The position numbers and the translations under genes are program-made. Below, piece after piece: positions 22,628 to 34,811 of a stretch of DNA of 64,000 nucleotides; position 1 is the first letter of the stretch; each line of letters opens with the position of its first letter. The notes beneath the pieces were generated by a model. That model made no database searches. It was not told where the DNA came from and saw only the letters and a list, made by a program, of their open reading frames with translations. The stretch comes from Adineta steineri (Eukaryota > Rotifera > Eurotatoria > Adinetida > Adinetidae), in the NCBI GenBank assembly GCA_905250115.1, contig CAJNOI010000104.1, positions 1 through 64,000 on the forward strand. Reading direction: 5' to 3'.

Positions 22628-24758
22628 TTACTTAAGATTTTTTATTCGAATTCTCTTAGATTTATCAACTAATTTTCGTGCTACACTATCAGTAACATGG
22701 TGATAATTTTGTAAATGACGGACTAATGTAAAAGGTGCCATTCGTGAAGGATAACATGGTATTCTATGGATGTCCTTTGTAGAACCTCGAAATAAATGAA
22801 TCATATTTTTATTAAAGGGACATGGAATTTTGCATAAATGATTAATCACATGTTCATTTTCACTAAAGAGTTTTGTTGTTTTTGGATCTTCATTATTTGA
22901 AAAAGCATTAACTAAACGTCGAGCATAAATTGGTTGTAATTCATGTTTACCTAGAAAGTGAGAGTATAATACTAATGAACGATTTGGTTTGTTTGAACAA
23001 AAATGCATTGAATGATTAGCAGCGGTAAGACCATATGCACCATCAAATGTTAATGGGCAAGAACCATGTACACTACGCATCGCGATTGATTTAACTTTAT
23101 TTTGTTCATTTTCATCATCACTATCCTAATAAAAAGTAGATATTGATAAAAAAAAAGCTACGCATTGATTATTCTTATGAATATCTTCTTAAAAGTCATT
23201 GTAGGTATTGCAACAATTTGACTAAGGAAAAAGCATCTAATTATTCAGCCGGATACTCTTTACTTTTTTTTCTATAAACACTATTCTCACAAAATATACT
23301 AAAAGTAGAGTTTTTTTCTGTATATTGGTACGTGAAATCAGGAGGTTTTGCTCTTAAATAACTTTATAATAACACTCACAAAATAGTATTAATCTCTTCT
23401 CCCTACATTCCACATTGATACTTGACAAACATAGCAATTGTTTTTCAAAGGATCCAGTTAACATATATAACAGCTATGCTTTGTTAGATTTCTTATGATA
23501 GTTGAAATGATTGTTAATCGTAGCAAGCCACACTAATTTTAAAATCACACTACAAGTCGATTATGAATTATACTCCTCTTATTTTCATTAGAGATATTTC
23601 TTCCCGAAGCAGATAGTTGCTTCAAACATTAGCATATTTCCCAAATCCTCAACATAATCTTCTGGCAACTCGCTTATAATTGATTTGCTCATCTAACTAT
23701 AACTCAATGTGTTCAAAATAACCAGATTCTAGCCTCTGGAAACTATATTACTTCGCTTAAATGAATAAAACTTTGATCATGAATCCTCTCAACAATTCTC
23801 TATTCTACTACTAATTATATACTAGTTTTACCTCGATAGAAGCTGTTGTTCGACTGAAGAAAAATAAAATAAAATAAGATAATTCAGAATTTTTGCGATC
23901 TTGAAAAACATACTCAGGTGAATTACCATCAACAATGACACTAGTATCACACATTGAATGTTCATCGTCTTAAGTAAATACAATTCATTATTGTTTTTCG
24001 ACAATTTCTTATCAATATTCAATATACCTGTTGTCATCATTGATCCGTTTGTTTCATCTACAACTATAATTTAAAAAAAGTATTTATATAAATTTCAGTG
24101 TACTATATTACCTGTTAAATTTTGATGAACAAGAGATCTACTAAATAAAAGAAAATAAATAAAAGAATTCGATTAGAAACAAAATACTTTGATGGTGGTG
24201 GAGTAGTCTTCGATAATAATTCATCTAGAAATATTTTCTATTCAAAACTTATTTTAGTAAAAAAATTTCATTTACCATTTTGATTTCCACATTTACAAAT
24301 ACAAGAACAACTTTTTGTATTTGGTAATGTTGGTTCAAGTTTAATAATTCCTTCTTTTATATAAAAAAAACAAAACTAATTAAAATGAAAAGAATATTAT
24401 TTGATTTATTTTTTTACCAAATTGACTAAGTCCAATCGCTTGTTTGATCTCTTCAAAAATGATCTGAACTTCATCAATTGAACCATTTTCTACATCAAGT
24501 AGTTTTTGTGCTTGTTCAGTTAAATTCTTTTCACGTTCAATATTTAGTATTTTTTTTTTCAACAATTACTATAAGTGTACCAACATCTGTTTTTAATTCA
24601 TTTCGAAGACTAACAAGTCGTTCTTTGTTTCGTTGTGCTGCTTCAACATGTTCACTTAAATGCTGGAAACAAATAAGACTTAAACAACAATGACATTCAT
24701 ATAAATGTTTTATTTCTTTATCACATGTTAAATCAGTACATAAACCATCTGCTGGCAT
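22628..24758 (-). pseudogene. Array gene 4: family member with a +1 frameshift in exon 1
   Basis: Exons: 24758-24418, 24353-24276, 24224-24188, 24140-24112, 24057-24028, 23968-23914, 23853-23832, 23125-22628. The first exon is 341 bases where its paralogues have 340. The extra base lies in a T10 run near 24,550-24,559, inside the coiled-coil part. The frame breaks there and would recover only with a one-base correction. All other exons keep their phase, all seven introns keep GT..AG, and the C-terminal finger pair is intact (CPLTFDGAYG, then HLQNYHHVT). Either this is a recent pseudogene or a homopolymer sequencing error. Initiation at the usual MPADGL start would give a protein of about 75 residues. 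Confidence 0.75.
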
Positions 24759-25536
24759 TTCTATAACATCGAAAGATATCTTTTGTATATTGTTATTATG
24801 TAGAATTGGACATTGTACTAACTGACCTTTCTATATAAGAAATAGATTGGTTCGTAAGAGCGAACATTTTACAAAGAATACAACGTGACTATGCATTTTT
24901 CTCTATCGGTAATCTATTGTATTTTATTAAAACAGATTATTTTTTGTTTCGTTGTTAACAGGCATAAGATGGAATACATAATTCTACTATTTTTTCAGTT
25001 ACTATTTCTATTAAAAGTTACAAATTACACTAAGATAGTATAAATCATACAAATAATAATACAAGTATTATTTAATATATTCTTAGTTGAAAGAAGATAG
25101 CAATAGAAATAGTTAACTATAGATTGTAAAAGTGTATCAAGTACATTTGCTTTGAATATTACAGGATTTTTATGCATATGTTACTGGTACATGATTGAGA
25201 TATACAGAAATATGAGTGTTTATAGATTTATCTGTTCATCATTCTCTGTGTAAAAACATTTAAAAAAAAAGAAACTATTCGTACCAGCAACTGATAGTAA
25301 CCCGAGCTGCTCGTTAGTGAATTCTTTTAAAATTTTATCCAGGTAAAATGAAAAAGTTTTATTTCTTTTAGGAAATAAGTTAGTTTTACAAACAAAAAAA
25401 ACAGATTAATGATGAATGTAATAAAAACCAAGTGACATTATTTATACGAAAGATTATTTTATTAAGAAAGATTTTGACTAAACGAGATCAATATCAATGA
25501 AAACAATATAAGAATTTGTTCATTTTAGTCATAAGA

Positions 25537-27895
25537 TTAATTAAGTTTTTCCATTTCAATTTCCTTTGATTGATTAACTAATGTTTGTGCTACATTCTCG
25601 GTAACATGGTGATAATATTGTAAATGATGGAGTAATATTCTAGCTGACATTCGTGAATAGTGACATGGTACTCTATGCATGTCCTTCGTAGAACCTCGAA
25701 ATAAATGAATCATATTTTTACTGCAGGGGCATGGGATTTTACATAAATGATTGATCACACCTTCATTTTTATTGAAGAGTTTTGTTGTTTTTGGATCTTC
25801 ATTGTTTGAAATAGCTTTCAGTAAACGTCGAGCATAAACTGGCTTTAATCGATGTTTACCCAGAAAATGAAAATATAATACTAATGAGCGAGGCTTTTTT
25901 TTTGAGCAAAAACGCATTGAATGGTTAGCTGTTGTAAGACCAAATGCACCATTAACTGTTAATGGACATAAACCACGTAAACCACTGAGTGGTCTTGATT
26001 TCATTTCGTTTTGCTCATTATCATCATCGCTATCCTAATGAAAAGTAAATATTGATAAAAAAAATAGAACTATCCACAGATTATACTAATAAATACTTTA
26101 TCATTGATAGTTGACTTTTAGAACACATTTCTAATATATCCACATCTACTTTGTCTGAAAAGTAACTCTCCTTAATTAGTTTACATCAGTTTCAAGATTT
26201 TTATTTGAATAAAAAACTGTTTGAAAATGATATGGTGAAGTATTCTATAGAAACCAGTAAAATATTCGTTAACTAATATCCGGATAAAGAAAGAGGTAAT
26301 ATCAAATGATTACCACGTAATTAGTACTTTTCAGAGGTCATTGTAGGTGTTGTAGAAATTTAAGCATGGAAAAAGTATCTTATTATTCAGTAAGACACTC
26401 TTTACTTTTTCTGTACACACTATTTTTTCAGTATATCCTGAAAATAGAGTTTCATCTGCAGATTGGGAGGTCAAACCAGAAAATTTTGCTTTTGAACAAC
26501 TTTATGATAACACTCACAAAATAATACTGATATCTACTCTCTACATTCCATATTATTACACTGATATTTAATATGTACAGCGATTGTTTTTCAAAGGATC
26601 CAGTTAACATATATTATAACGATGTTTTCTTCGATTCTCGATTAATAGTTCAGATGATTATTAACGGAGGTAATCACGTACAGCAATTTTAAAATTACAC
26701 TCTAAGTCCATTATGTACTAAAATCCTCTTATTTTCATTAGAGGTATTTCTTCCTGAAGCTGATAGTTGCTCCAAATATTAGCATATTACCAAAATTCTC
26801 AACATGATCCTTTGATAACTCGATTATAATTGTTTTCTTCATCTAACTATAACTCAATGTGTTCAAAACAACCAGATTCTAGCCTCTGAAAACTATACTG
26901 CTTCGCTTAAATGAATAAAACTTTGATCATGAATCATCTGAACAAGGCTTTATTCTACTAATAGTTATTTCAACATTTTACTTCGATAGTAACTGTTGTT
27001 CGACTAAAGAAAAAGAAAAGAAAATATCATATTTTACATTTTTTCCAATTATGAAAAACTTACTCAAGCGAATTACAATCAACAATGACACTACTGTCAC
27101 TCATTGAATATTCATCGTCTAAAATAAATATAATTTATTATTGCATTTCACAATTTCTTAACACTATTCAATATACCTGTTGTCATCATTGATTTATCTA
27201 GAAATATAGTTTCAAAAAAGCATTTATATAAATTTCAGTCTGTTATCTTACCTGTTGAATTCAGATAAACAAGAGATCTACTAAATAGAAGAAAATAAAT
27301 AAAAGAATTTGATTAGAAACCAAAATACCTTGATGGTGATGAAGTAGTCTTCGATAAGAATTCATCTAGAAATATTTTCTATTCAAAACGTATTTTAGTA
27401 AAAAAATTTCATTTACCATTTTGATTTCGACATTTACAAATACAAGAACAAGTTTTTGTATTTGATAATATTGGTTCAAGTTTAATAATTTCTTCTTTTA
27501 TATAAAAATGCAAAGTTATTTAAGTAAAAATAATATTATTTTAGTTATTTTTTACCTAATTGACTCAATGCAATCGCTTCTTTGATTTCTTCAAAAATGA
27601 TCTGAACTTCATCAATTGAACCATTTTCTACATCAAGTAGTTTTTGTGCTTGTTCAGTTAAATTCTTTTCACGTTCAATATTTAGTGATTTTTTTTCAAC
27701 AATTACTATAAGTGTACCAACAACTGTTTTTAATTCATTTCGAAGACTAACAAGTCGTTCTTTGTTTCGCTGTGTTACTTGAACATGTTCACTTAAATGA
27801 TGAAAGCAAATAAGACTTAAACAACAATGACATTCATATAGATGTTTTATTTCTTTATCACATGTTAAGTCAGTACATAAACCATCTGCTGGCAT
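25537..27895 (-). CDS. Array gene 3: B-box-like, coiled coil, tandem zinc fingers
   Basis: Exons: 27895-27556, 27494-27417, 27365-27329, 27280-27252, 27197-27177, 27118-27064, 27003-26982, 26034-25537. The spliced frame is exactly 360 codons (359 residues). Domain order is as in array gene 5. The finger pair is CPLTVNGAFG with NHSMRFC and HFLGKH, then PCPCSKN with HLQYYHHVT. Exon 2 reads EEIIK where its paralogues have DGIIK or EGIIK. The first 340 bases are open. The promoter differs from the other copies by a short direct duplication of the AACGTGACTATG block (about 28,022-28,056). Confidence 0.8.
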
Positions 27896-28539
27896 TTTTA
27901 AAATATCAAAAAATTTCTTTTGTATATTGTTATTGTTTCGAAATGGACATTCTACTGACTGACAGATCTATATACAAAATTGATTTATTGATTCGTTCGA
28001 AGGAACATGTTATATAAAATGCAACGTGACTATGTAAAATAGAACGTGACTATGCATTCTTCTGGATTATTAATCTATTCTGTCTTATCAAAACAGAATA
28101 TTTCATGTTTCTTGGGTAAAAGACATAAGATGGAATACATAATTCTACTATTTTTCATTTACTATTTCTATTAAAAGTCACTAATTACACTAAGATAATA
28201 CAGATAATATTTCTGAGATTTTTAGTATATAAAGATTCAGTATATAAAATACAAATCAGTGTACAAGGATCATTTGATATATTCTTAGTTAAAAAATGAT
28301 AACGACGGAAATAGTTAACTATAGATTATAAATGTTTATTCAACGCATATATTACTGAGACATAATTGATATACACATGAATATGAGTATATATACATTT
28401 ATTTCTTCATCGCGGTCTCTACGAACACATCTAAAAATATATATTCGTGCTAATAAGTGACAGTAGTTAGAAGTTTGGGTCAGTGAATTCTTTTTAAAGT
28501 TTAGAAACATCCTAGAAGTATTATATTATGACTATGCTC

Positions 28540-29247
28540 CCTATATTACATGAAGAAGGTATATAAATGGTTGAAATCTGAGAAATTCTTCGATACTGTA
28601 CTATAAGATATGGTTGAAGAGAAAATATTCTACTAAGGAAATATGGCCGGGGGAGACTGAATATACCATTTGATAGAGAATTAAATTCTGCATATAATAA
28701 ACTAGTTCAAAAGAGCTGGCTATACTTTCGATAGGGAAAATTGTTTTTTTATTTTGATTGATGAATACTGTACTGTAAGGTATGATTGAGAAAAGAATCT
28801 TCTTCTGAGGAACTTTCGTGGGTAGAGACTGAAGATGATATTCGATAGGGCACCAAAATCTGTATCTTATGACTTATTTCAATAGAGCAGAAGATGCTCG
28901 GTTTCTTCGGAAGATGTGGTGGAATGTAGTTTGAATTTGTATGGTAACTAAGGTTGTTAGGTTGGGATTCTGTGGATTGTTGATGGTATTTTGTGCTTGT
29001 CGTCTGACTGGATGTTGATACTGAGAATGTGATTGGTTTTCGGGCTAACGTCACATCGATGAAATTCTTTTCACACATTATTTATATGCCGAAAATGGCG
29101 AACAGTCGTAGTTCTTTTTAAATCGATGTGAATTATGTTGGTTTCCTTAAGATGTAAAATATTCTAATTTGTTTTTGAATTGATATATAAAATAACATCG
29201 AATTGCTAAAGCTGTTATATATCATAAATACTAGATACTTATATTGG
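28540..29247 (-). other. Diverged tandem duplication with a Ser/Thr-rich frame
   Basis: Segments 28,588-28,715 and 28,760-28,885 are diverged direct copies of each other (shared ATACTGTACT, GAGACTGAA and AATAGAGC-type blocks). The minus-strand frame 29078-28749 (109 codons, ATG start) is Ser/Thr/His-rich (VSTSSQTTSTKYHQQSTES) and could be a small gene or an exon. There is no recognised domain. The stretch 29,090-29,200 resembles 37,735-37,850, so this is duplicated upstream DNA of the array. Confidence 0.35.
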
Positions 29248-30282
29248 TTTCAAAATATAATGTACTCAGTTGTTTCTTGAGTAACTACCAAACGAAACAA
29301 CATAGAGAGCTGCGGTTTTCACTGTTCGAAAGAGAAATGTTGGGGCTATCGAAATATGTAAGAGCAAACTTTTTTCAAAAACTTAGTAGGGTTTTCTAGA
29401 GATCACGATTTCTAGAAAACCGGTATTCTAAAATTTTGTATTACACTTTTTATTCTGATGATGCCATCAGATAGCCCAGCCTTTTCTCTATCGAATGAAA
29501 CCAACCCGACCTTTTTCTAACCTTTTGATCAGAAGCTAGACTTTACGCACAAGGAGCTATGTGATCCTTGGTTTTTAACGTATTTTGGTAGTTTTTAATG
29601 GTTTTTATGCGATTTCTTTAGGTTTTGATGAAAACGAATGATATATTTGAAATCAGGACGCAAAAGTGAGTGGATCTATATACTTTTCAATATCATTAGA
29701 GTATTTTCATTGTTCTCTAAAATTTTACCTTAGGTACCCCTCAGGCATTGATCCAAAAATAAATATAATTAAACATCAATGTATCGCTGAGGGGTACCTC
29801 ACGTAAAATTTTGAAAAAAAATGAAAATATTCTTAATATATTAAAAAGTATATAGATCCACTCAGTTTTGCGTCCTGATTTCAAATATATCATTCTTTTT
29901 TATCAAAAACCGATTGAATCACATAAAAACTACAAAAACTGCTAAAACAAGTCAAAAACCAAGGCTCACACGGCTCCTAGTGCGTAAGCTCTAGATTCTC
30001 ATCAGAAGGTCTGAAAAAGTTCGGGTTGGTGTCATTCGATAGAAAAACAGTTGAGCTATCTACTGGCATCATCAGAATTAAAAGTGTAATGGAAAATCTC
30101 GAAGCCCCGGTTTTTTAGAAATCTGGGTCTCTAGAAAACACTACTAAGGTTTTGAAAAAAGTTTGCTCTTACATATTTCGATAGCCCCAACATTTTTCTT
30201 TCGAACAGTGAAAATTGCAGCTCTCTATGTTGTTTCGTTTGGTAGTTATTCAAGAAACAACCGAGTATATTATATTTTGAAA
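29248..30282. mobile_element. 1-kb near-perfect hairpin (foldback) element
   Basis: The left half starts TTTCAAAATATAATGTACTC and its reverse complement closes the right half (GAGTATATTATATTTTGAAA). Arms of about 500 bp pair along their whole length. The centre is near 29,740-29,790, where GGTACCCCTCAG faces CTGAGGGGTACC around a loop of about 40 bases. There is no open frame. This is the structure of a foldback/MITE-type nonautonomous DNA element. No clear target-site duplication was found. It sits in the array spacer between genes 3 and 2 and explains why that spacer is longer. Confidence 0.75.
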
Positions 30283-31283
30283 TGCATAGTAGTTACTGTA
30301 AAACAATAAGACAATGCCTACAAAATGATTATGAATCCTTTAAGATGTTTTATAGTCACTGAAATATACGCGTATAGATGTATATTTACATACTGATAAG
30401 GAATTAATTTATATAGATACGTACTGGGCTAGAAACAATATTTTGTCAGAAAACTTAAGGTATAGTTTTTAACAAACTTTATAATGAATTTAATAACAAA
30501 TTAGAGGTTGTCAAAAACGGAGTTTCTTAGTATTAAATTATAAGAGTTATGAAAAATAGTATTTGTTTTCTTTTAACTTCATTTATCGTGTCAAACGTTA
30601 GAATCTAGTTTTTCTTTATTTGTGGATGAGTAAATAATAATATATAGATGAACTTTATAAGAATATTTGAAACTAAAAGTTATTAATTTCGTTACAAACA
30701 ACTACGATAATCGATCTCATTAGAAGTCTGAGATTCATGTCAAGTCTATTAAGACTATCTCAAGAGACAAACTTAACAGAAACTAGACTTTTGAGTAAAA
30801 ACCGTACTTATAAATCTTATATTTTAGCAAAACTGATCATATAAAAACTCCTATTCAACTATATATAATCTAAGGCCAGTAAAAAATGATTAAATTCAAT
30901 TCTAAATGTATAAAAATAAATACTAACATTGATAGGTAAATGATAAAATAGATAATAAAATTTAATTTAACTTGATTTCTAAAGAAAATAATAAATTACT
31001 ACGTTTGTTTTTAATGTTTTATTAGTTTTCATATCAAATAACGTTTATATAGGCATCAATTTATCTGACAAAAGATTTTCTATTCTTCATAAATTTCAAA
31101 GAGTAAGTTTATTAAAATCTTCAAAAATTAGTTTTACAAACAAAAAAAACAGATTAATGATGAATGTCATAAACACCAACTGACATTATTCATGAAAAAA
31201 TGTGTTGACTATGAAAGATTTTGATTAAACGAGATCAATATCAATGAAAACAATATTACAATTTGCTTATTTTTGTCATAAGA
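30283..31283. other. Array spacer between the hairpin element and gene 2
   Basis: AT-rich. The part 30,700-31,280 resembles 22,120-22,620, the 3' flank of array gene 4. No gene seen. Confidence 0.45.
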
Positions 31284-33525
31284 TCAAATATGATTTTCCA
31301 TTTGAATTTCCTTTGATCGATCAATTAGTTTTCGTGCTACACTAGGAGTAACATGGTGATAATATTGTAAATGATGGCGTAATGCATAAGCTGGCATTCG
31401 TAAATAGTGACATGGTAGTTTATGAATGTTCTTTGTAGAACCACGAAATAAATGAATTATATCCTTACTGAAGGGACATGGAATTTTATATAAATGATTA
31501 ATGACATCTTCATTTTCATAGAAGATTTTTGTTGTTTTTGGATCATCGTTATTTGAAATAGCTTCCAGTAAACGTCGAGCATCTATTGGTTGCAAGTCAT
31601 GTTTATTTATAAAATGATAATATAATCCTATTGGACGATTTTTTTTGTTTGAACAAAAGCGTACTGAATGATTCGCTGCTGTAAGACCAAATGCACCATC
31701 AAATGTTAATGGGCAAAAACCTTGTGGATATCTGGTTGACATTGATTTAACTCTATTTTGCTTATTAGCATCATCGCTATCCTAATAAAAATAGATAATG
31801 ATAAAAAAAGTAATAAAAACTACACACTGATTATGTTTATTTCACAATTTTTATTTGAATTAGAAACTGTTTGTATATCATATGATGAAGTATTCTATAA
31901 CTAATATTTAGATAAAGAAAAATGTGATGTCAAATGATTGCGATGTACTTGATACTTTTTAAAAATCATTCTAGATATTACAGAGATTTAAGTATGGAAA
32001 AAGCATCTTCTTCCTTAGACAGATACTCTTTTCTTTTTCTACAAACACTATTCTTCCAGGATATACTAAAACTAGAATTCCTTCTGCAGACTGGTAGGCG
32101 AAATCAGAAGGTTTTCCTTTTGAACAACTTTATAATAACACTAATAAAATAATATTAATGTCTTCGCTCTACATTCCATATTATGACACTGATATTTGAT
32201 AACTACGGCGATTGTTTTTCGAAGGATCTAGTTAACATATATCATAGCGAAGCTTTATCCAATTCCCTAATAATAATTCCGATGATCGTTAATCGAATTA
32301 ATCACGTACAGCAATTCTAAAATCACACTACAATTCGATTATGAACTTTACTGTTGCTATTTTCATTAGAAATATTTCTTCCTAAAGCAGATAGTTGCTT
32401 CAAATATTAGCATATTACCAAAAACCTCAACATGATCTTCTGGTAACTCGCTTATAATCGTTTTCTTCATCTAACTATAACTCAATGTGTTCAAAAAAGT
32501 CAGATTCTAGCTTATGAAAACTATACTACTTCACTTAAACGAATATCGCTTTGATTGCCAGTCATCTTAACAATTCTTTATTCTACTAATAGTTATTTCA
32601 TTATTTTACTTCGATAGTAGCTGTTGTTCGGCTAAAGAAAAAAAAATAAGATAATTCAGAATTTTCCAATCATGAAAAAAACTTACTCAAGCAAAATACA
32701 ATCAAGAGTGACACTGGTATCACACATTGAATGTTCATCGTCTAAAATAAATATAATTCATTGTTGTTTTTCACATTTCTTGACAATATTCAATATACCT
32801 GTTGTGATCATTGATCGGTTTGTTCCATCTAGAAATATAGTTTAAAAAAAACATTTATATAAATTTTAGTCTATTATGTTACCTGTTGAATTCAGATGAA
32901 CAGGAGATCTACTAAACAAAAGAAAATAAATAAAATAATTCAACTTGAAAGAAAATACTCTGATGGTGGTGGAGTTGTTTTCAATAATAATCCATCTAAA
33001 AATATTTTCTATTCAAAACGTATTTTATAGAAAAATTTCATTTACCGTTTTGATTTTCACATTTACAAATACAAGAACAGTTTTTTGTATTTGGTAATGT
33101 TGGTCCAACTTTACCAATTCCATCTTTTATATGAAAAAGTAAACTTGCTTAAATAAAAATAATATTATTGTATTCATATTTTTACCAAATTGACTGAATG
33201 CAATGGCTTGTTTGATTTCTTCAAAAATAATCTGAATTTCATCAATTGAACTATTTTCTAGATCAAGTAGTTTTTGTGCTTGCTCAATCAGATTCTTTTC
33301 ACGTTCAATATTCAGTAGTTTCTTTTCAATAATAGCGTTAAATGAATCAACAGCTGTTTTTAATTCATTTCGAAGGCTACCAAATCGTTCTTTGTTTCGC
33401 TGTGTTGATTCAACATGTTCAATTAAATGATTTAAACAAATAAGACTTGAACAACAATGACATTCATACAAATGTTTTATATTTTTGTCACATGTTAAGT
33501 CAGCACATAAACCATCTGCTGGCAT
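31284..33525 (-). CDS. Array gene 2: B-box-like, coiled coil, tandem zinc fingers
   Basis: Exons: 33525-33186, 33123-33046, 32995-32959, 32911-32883, 32828-32799, 32741-32687, 32631-32610, 31781-31284. The spliced frame is 363 codons (362 residues). The N-terminal finger, coiled coil, CSC-type Cys cluster and finger pair are all conserved. The first Cys of the PCPF motif remains, but the earlier Cys four residues upstream (LCKI in other copies) is Tyr here (LYKI). This suggests that only the second Cys is a zinc ligand. Intron 1 begins GTAAAAA as in its paralogues. Confidence 0.8.
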
Positions 33526-33925
33526 TTCTAAAACATCGAAAAATTTCTTTTCGTATGTTGTTATTATTTAAAAATGGGTATTCGTCTGACGGGCGGCTCT
33601 ATATAAGAAACAGAATTATCTTAATTCGTTCGAATGAACATTTTATCTAGTATAAAACGTGACTATGTATTTTTCTCGGCTAGTAATGTATTATATTTTA
33701 TCAAAATAGAATATTTCGTGTTTCATTATTAAACGACATGAGATGGAATACAGAATTCTACTATTTTTTGTTTACTTTTTGTATGAAAAGTTACTAATTA
33801 AACTCAGATAATACAGATAATATTTCTGAAACTTAAGTATATAAAGATTTAGTACATATGACACAAATTGTAAGAGAAGGATTATTTGATATATTCTTAG
33901 TTAAAAGAAGATATCGATAAAAATA

Positions 33926-34458
33926 CAATGTGGTGATCAAAAAGTTCTCGGAACACTCTCATTTTTATTAAATAACTGTTTTTTTACAAAAAACTTATTA
34001 CATTAAATATTCGAAGCATTCGCCCCAACTTGTAATGCAGAGTATCTTTCGCGCCGCATCTTGTGGTATTGCACGAAATTCCTTGGTGACAGCTTATTGT
34101 AATGATTTTGATTAAGAGTACCTACCAGGCTGTGGTTTGAAGTAATCAAAACGTCAAAAAACTAACGAAGTTAGGACAGAAGAATATGATGAATGATGCA
34201 TAACTATTACTCCTTGTTCTTCAAGAAATTTTTTGATGTCATTTGTTTGATGAGGTCTTGCGTTGTCACGATGCAGTTTAATACCATGTGAACTTGAATA
34301 ACTTTTTCATTTTCAGTTCATCATGAATAATAAGTATTTATTTCCATGAAAAACAATAGATGAGACCTAGCGCTAGCACAATGTTAAACAAATACTTCCG
34401 TATTCTGTCCAACGATAGAAATCGAAAGCCATTTCGAGAACTTTTTAAGCACCGTATG
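33926..34458 (-). mobile_element. Mariner-like remnant, internally deleted
   Basis: Same ends and same flanking bases as the copy at 17,217-18,142 (AAAATA on the left, TGTAAA on the right), but only 0.53 kb. It keeps the C-terminal transposase part (on the minus strand, NARPHQTNDIKKFLE-like) and lacks the helix-turn-helix region. It lies at the equivalent site of the spacer between array genes 2 and 1. Confidence 0.75.
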
Positions 34459-34811
34459 TAAACTACTACGTTTTTTTATGTATTATTACAGTTTTCTATA
34501 TACAAAAATTATTGATAATTTTTATTAAAAACTGAGAAATTCAAAAAATCATTTCTTTTACATGAAATAATGTTTATATAAGCATTATTTTGTTTGACAG
34601 GAGATTTTTCTATTTTGATAAATTTCAAACAAGAAATTTATTTGAATCTACAAAGTCAGTTTTATAAACAAAAAAACAGTTTAATAATGAATGTAATAAA
34701 AACCAATTGACATTATTTAAGAGAAAATCGATGTTATTAAGAAAGATTTTCGTTAAATGAGATAAATATCAATGAAAACAATATTAGAATTTGTTCATTT
34801 TAGTCATAAGA

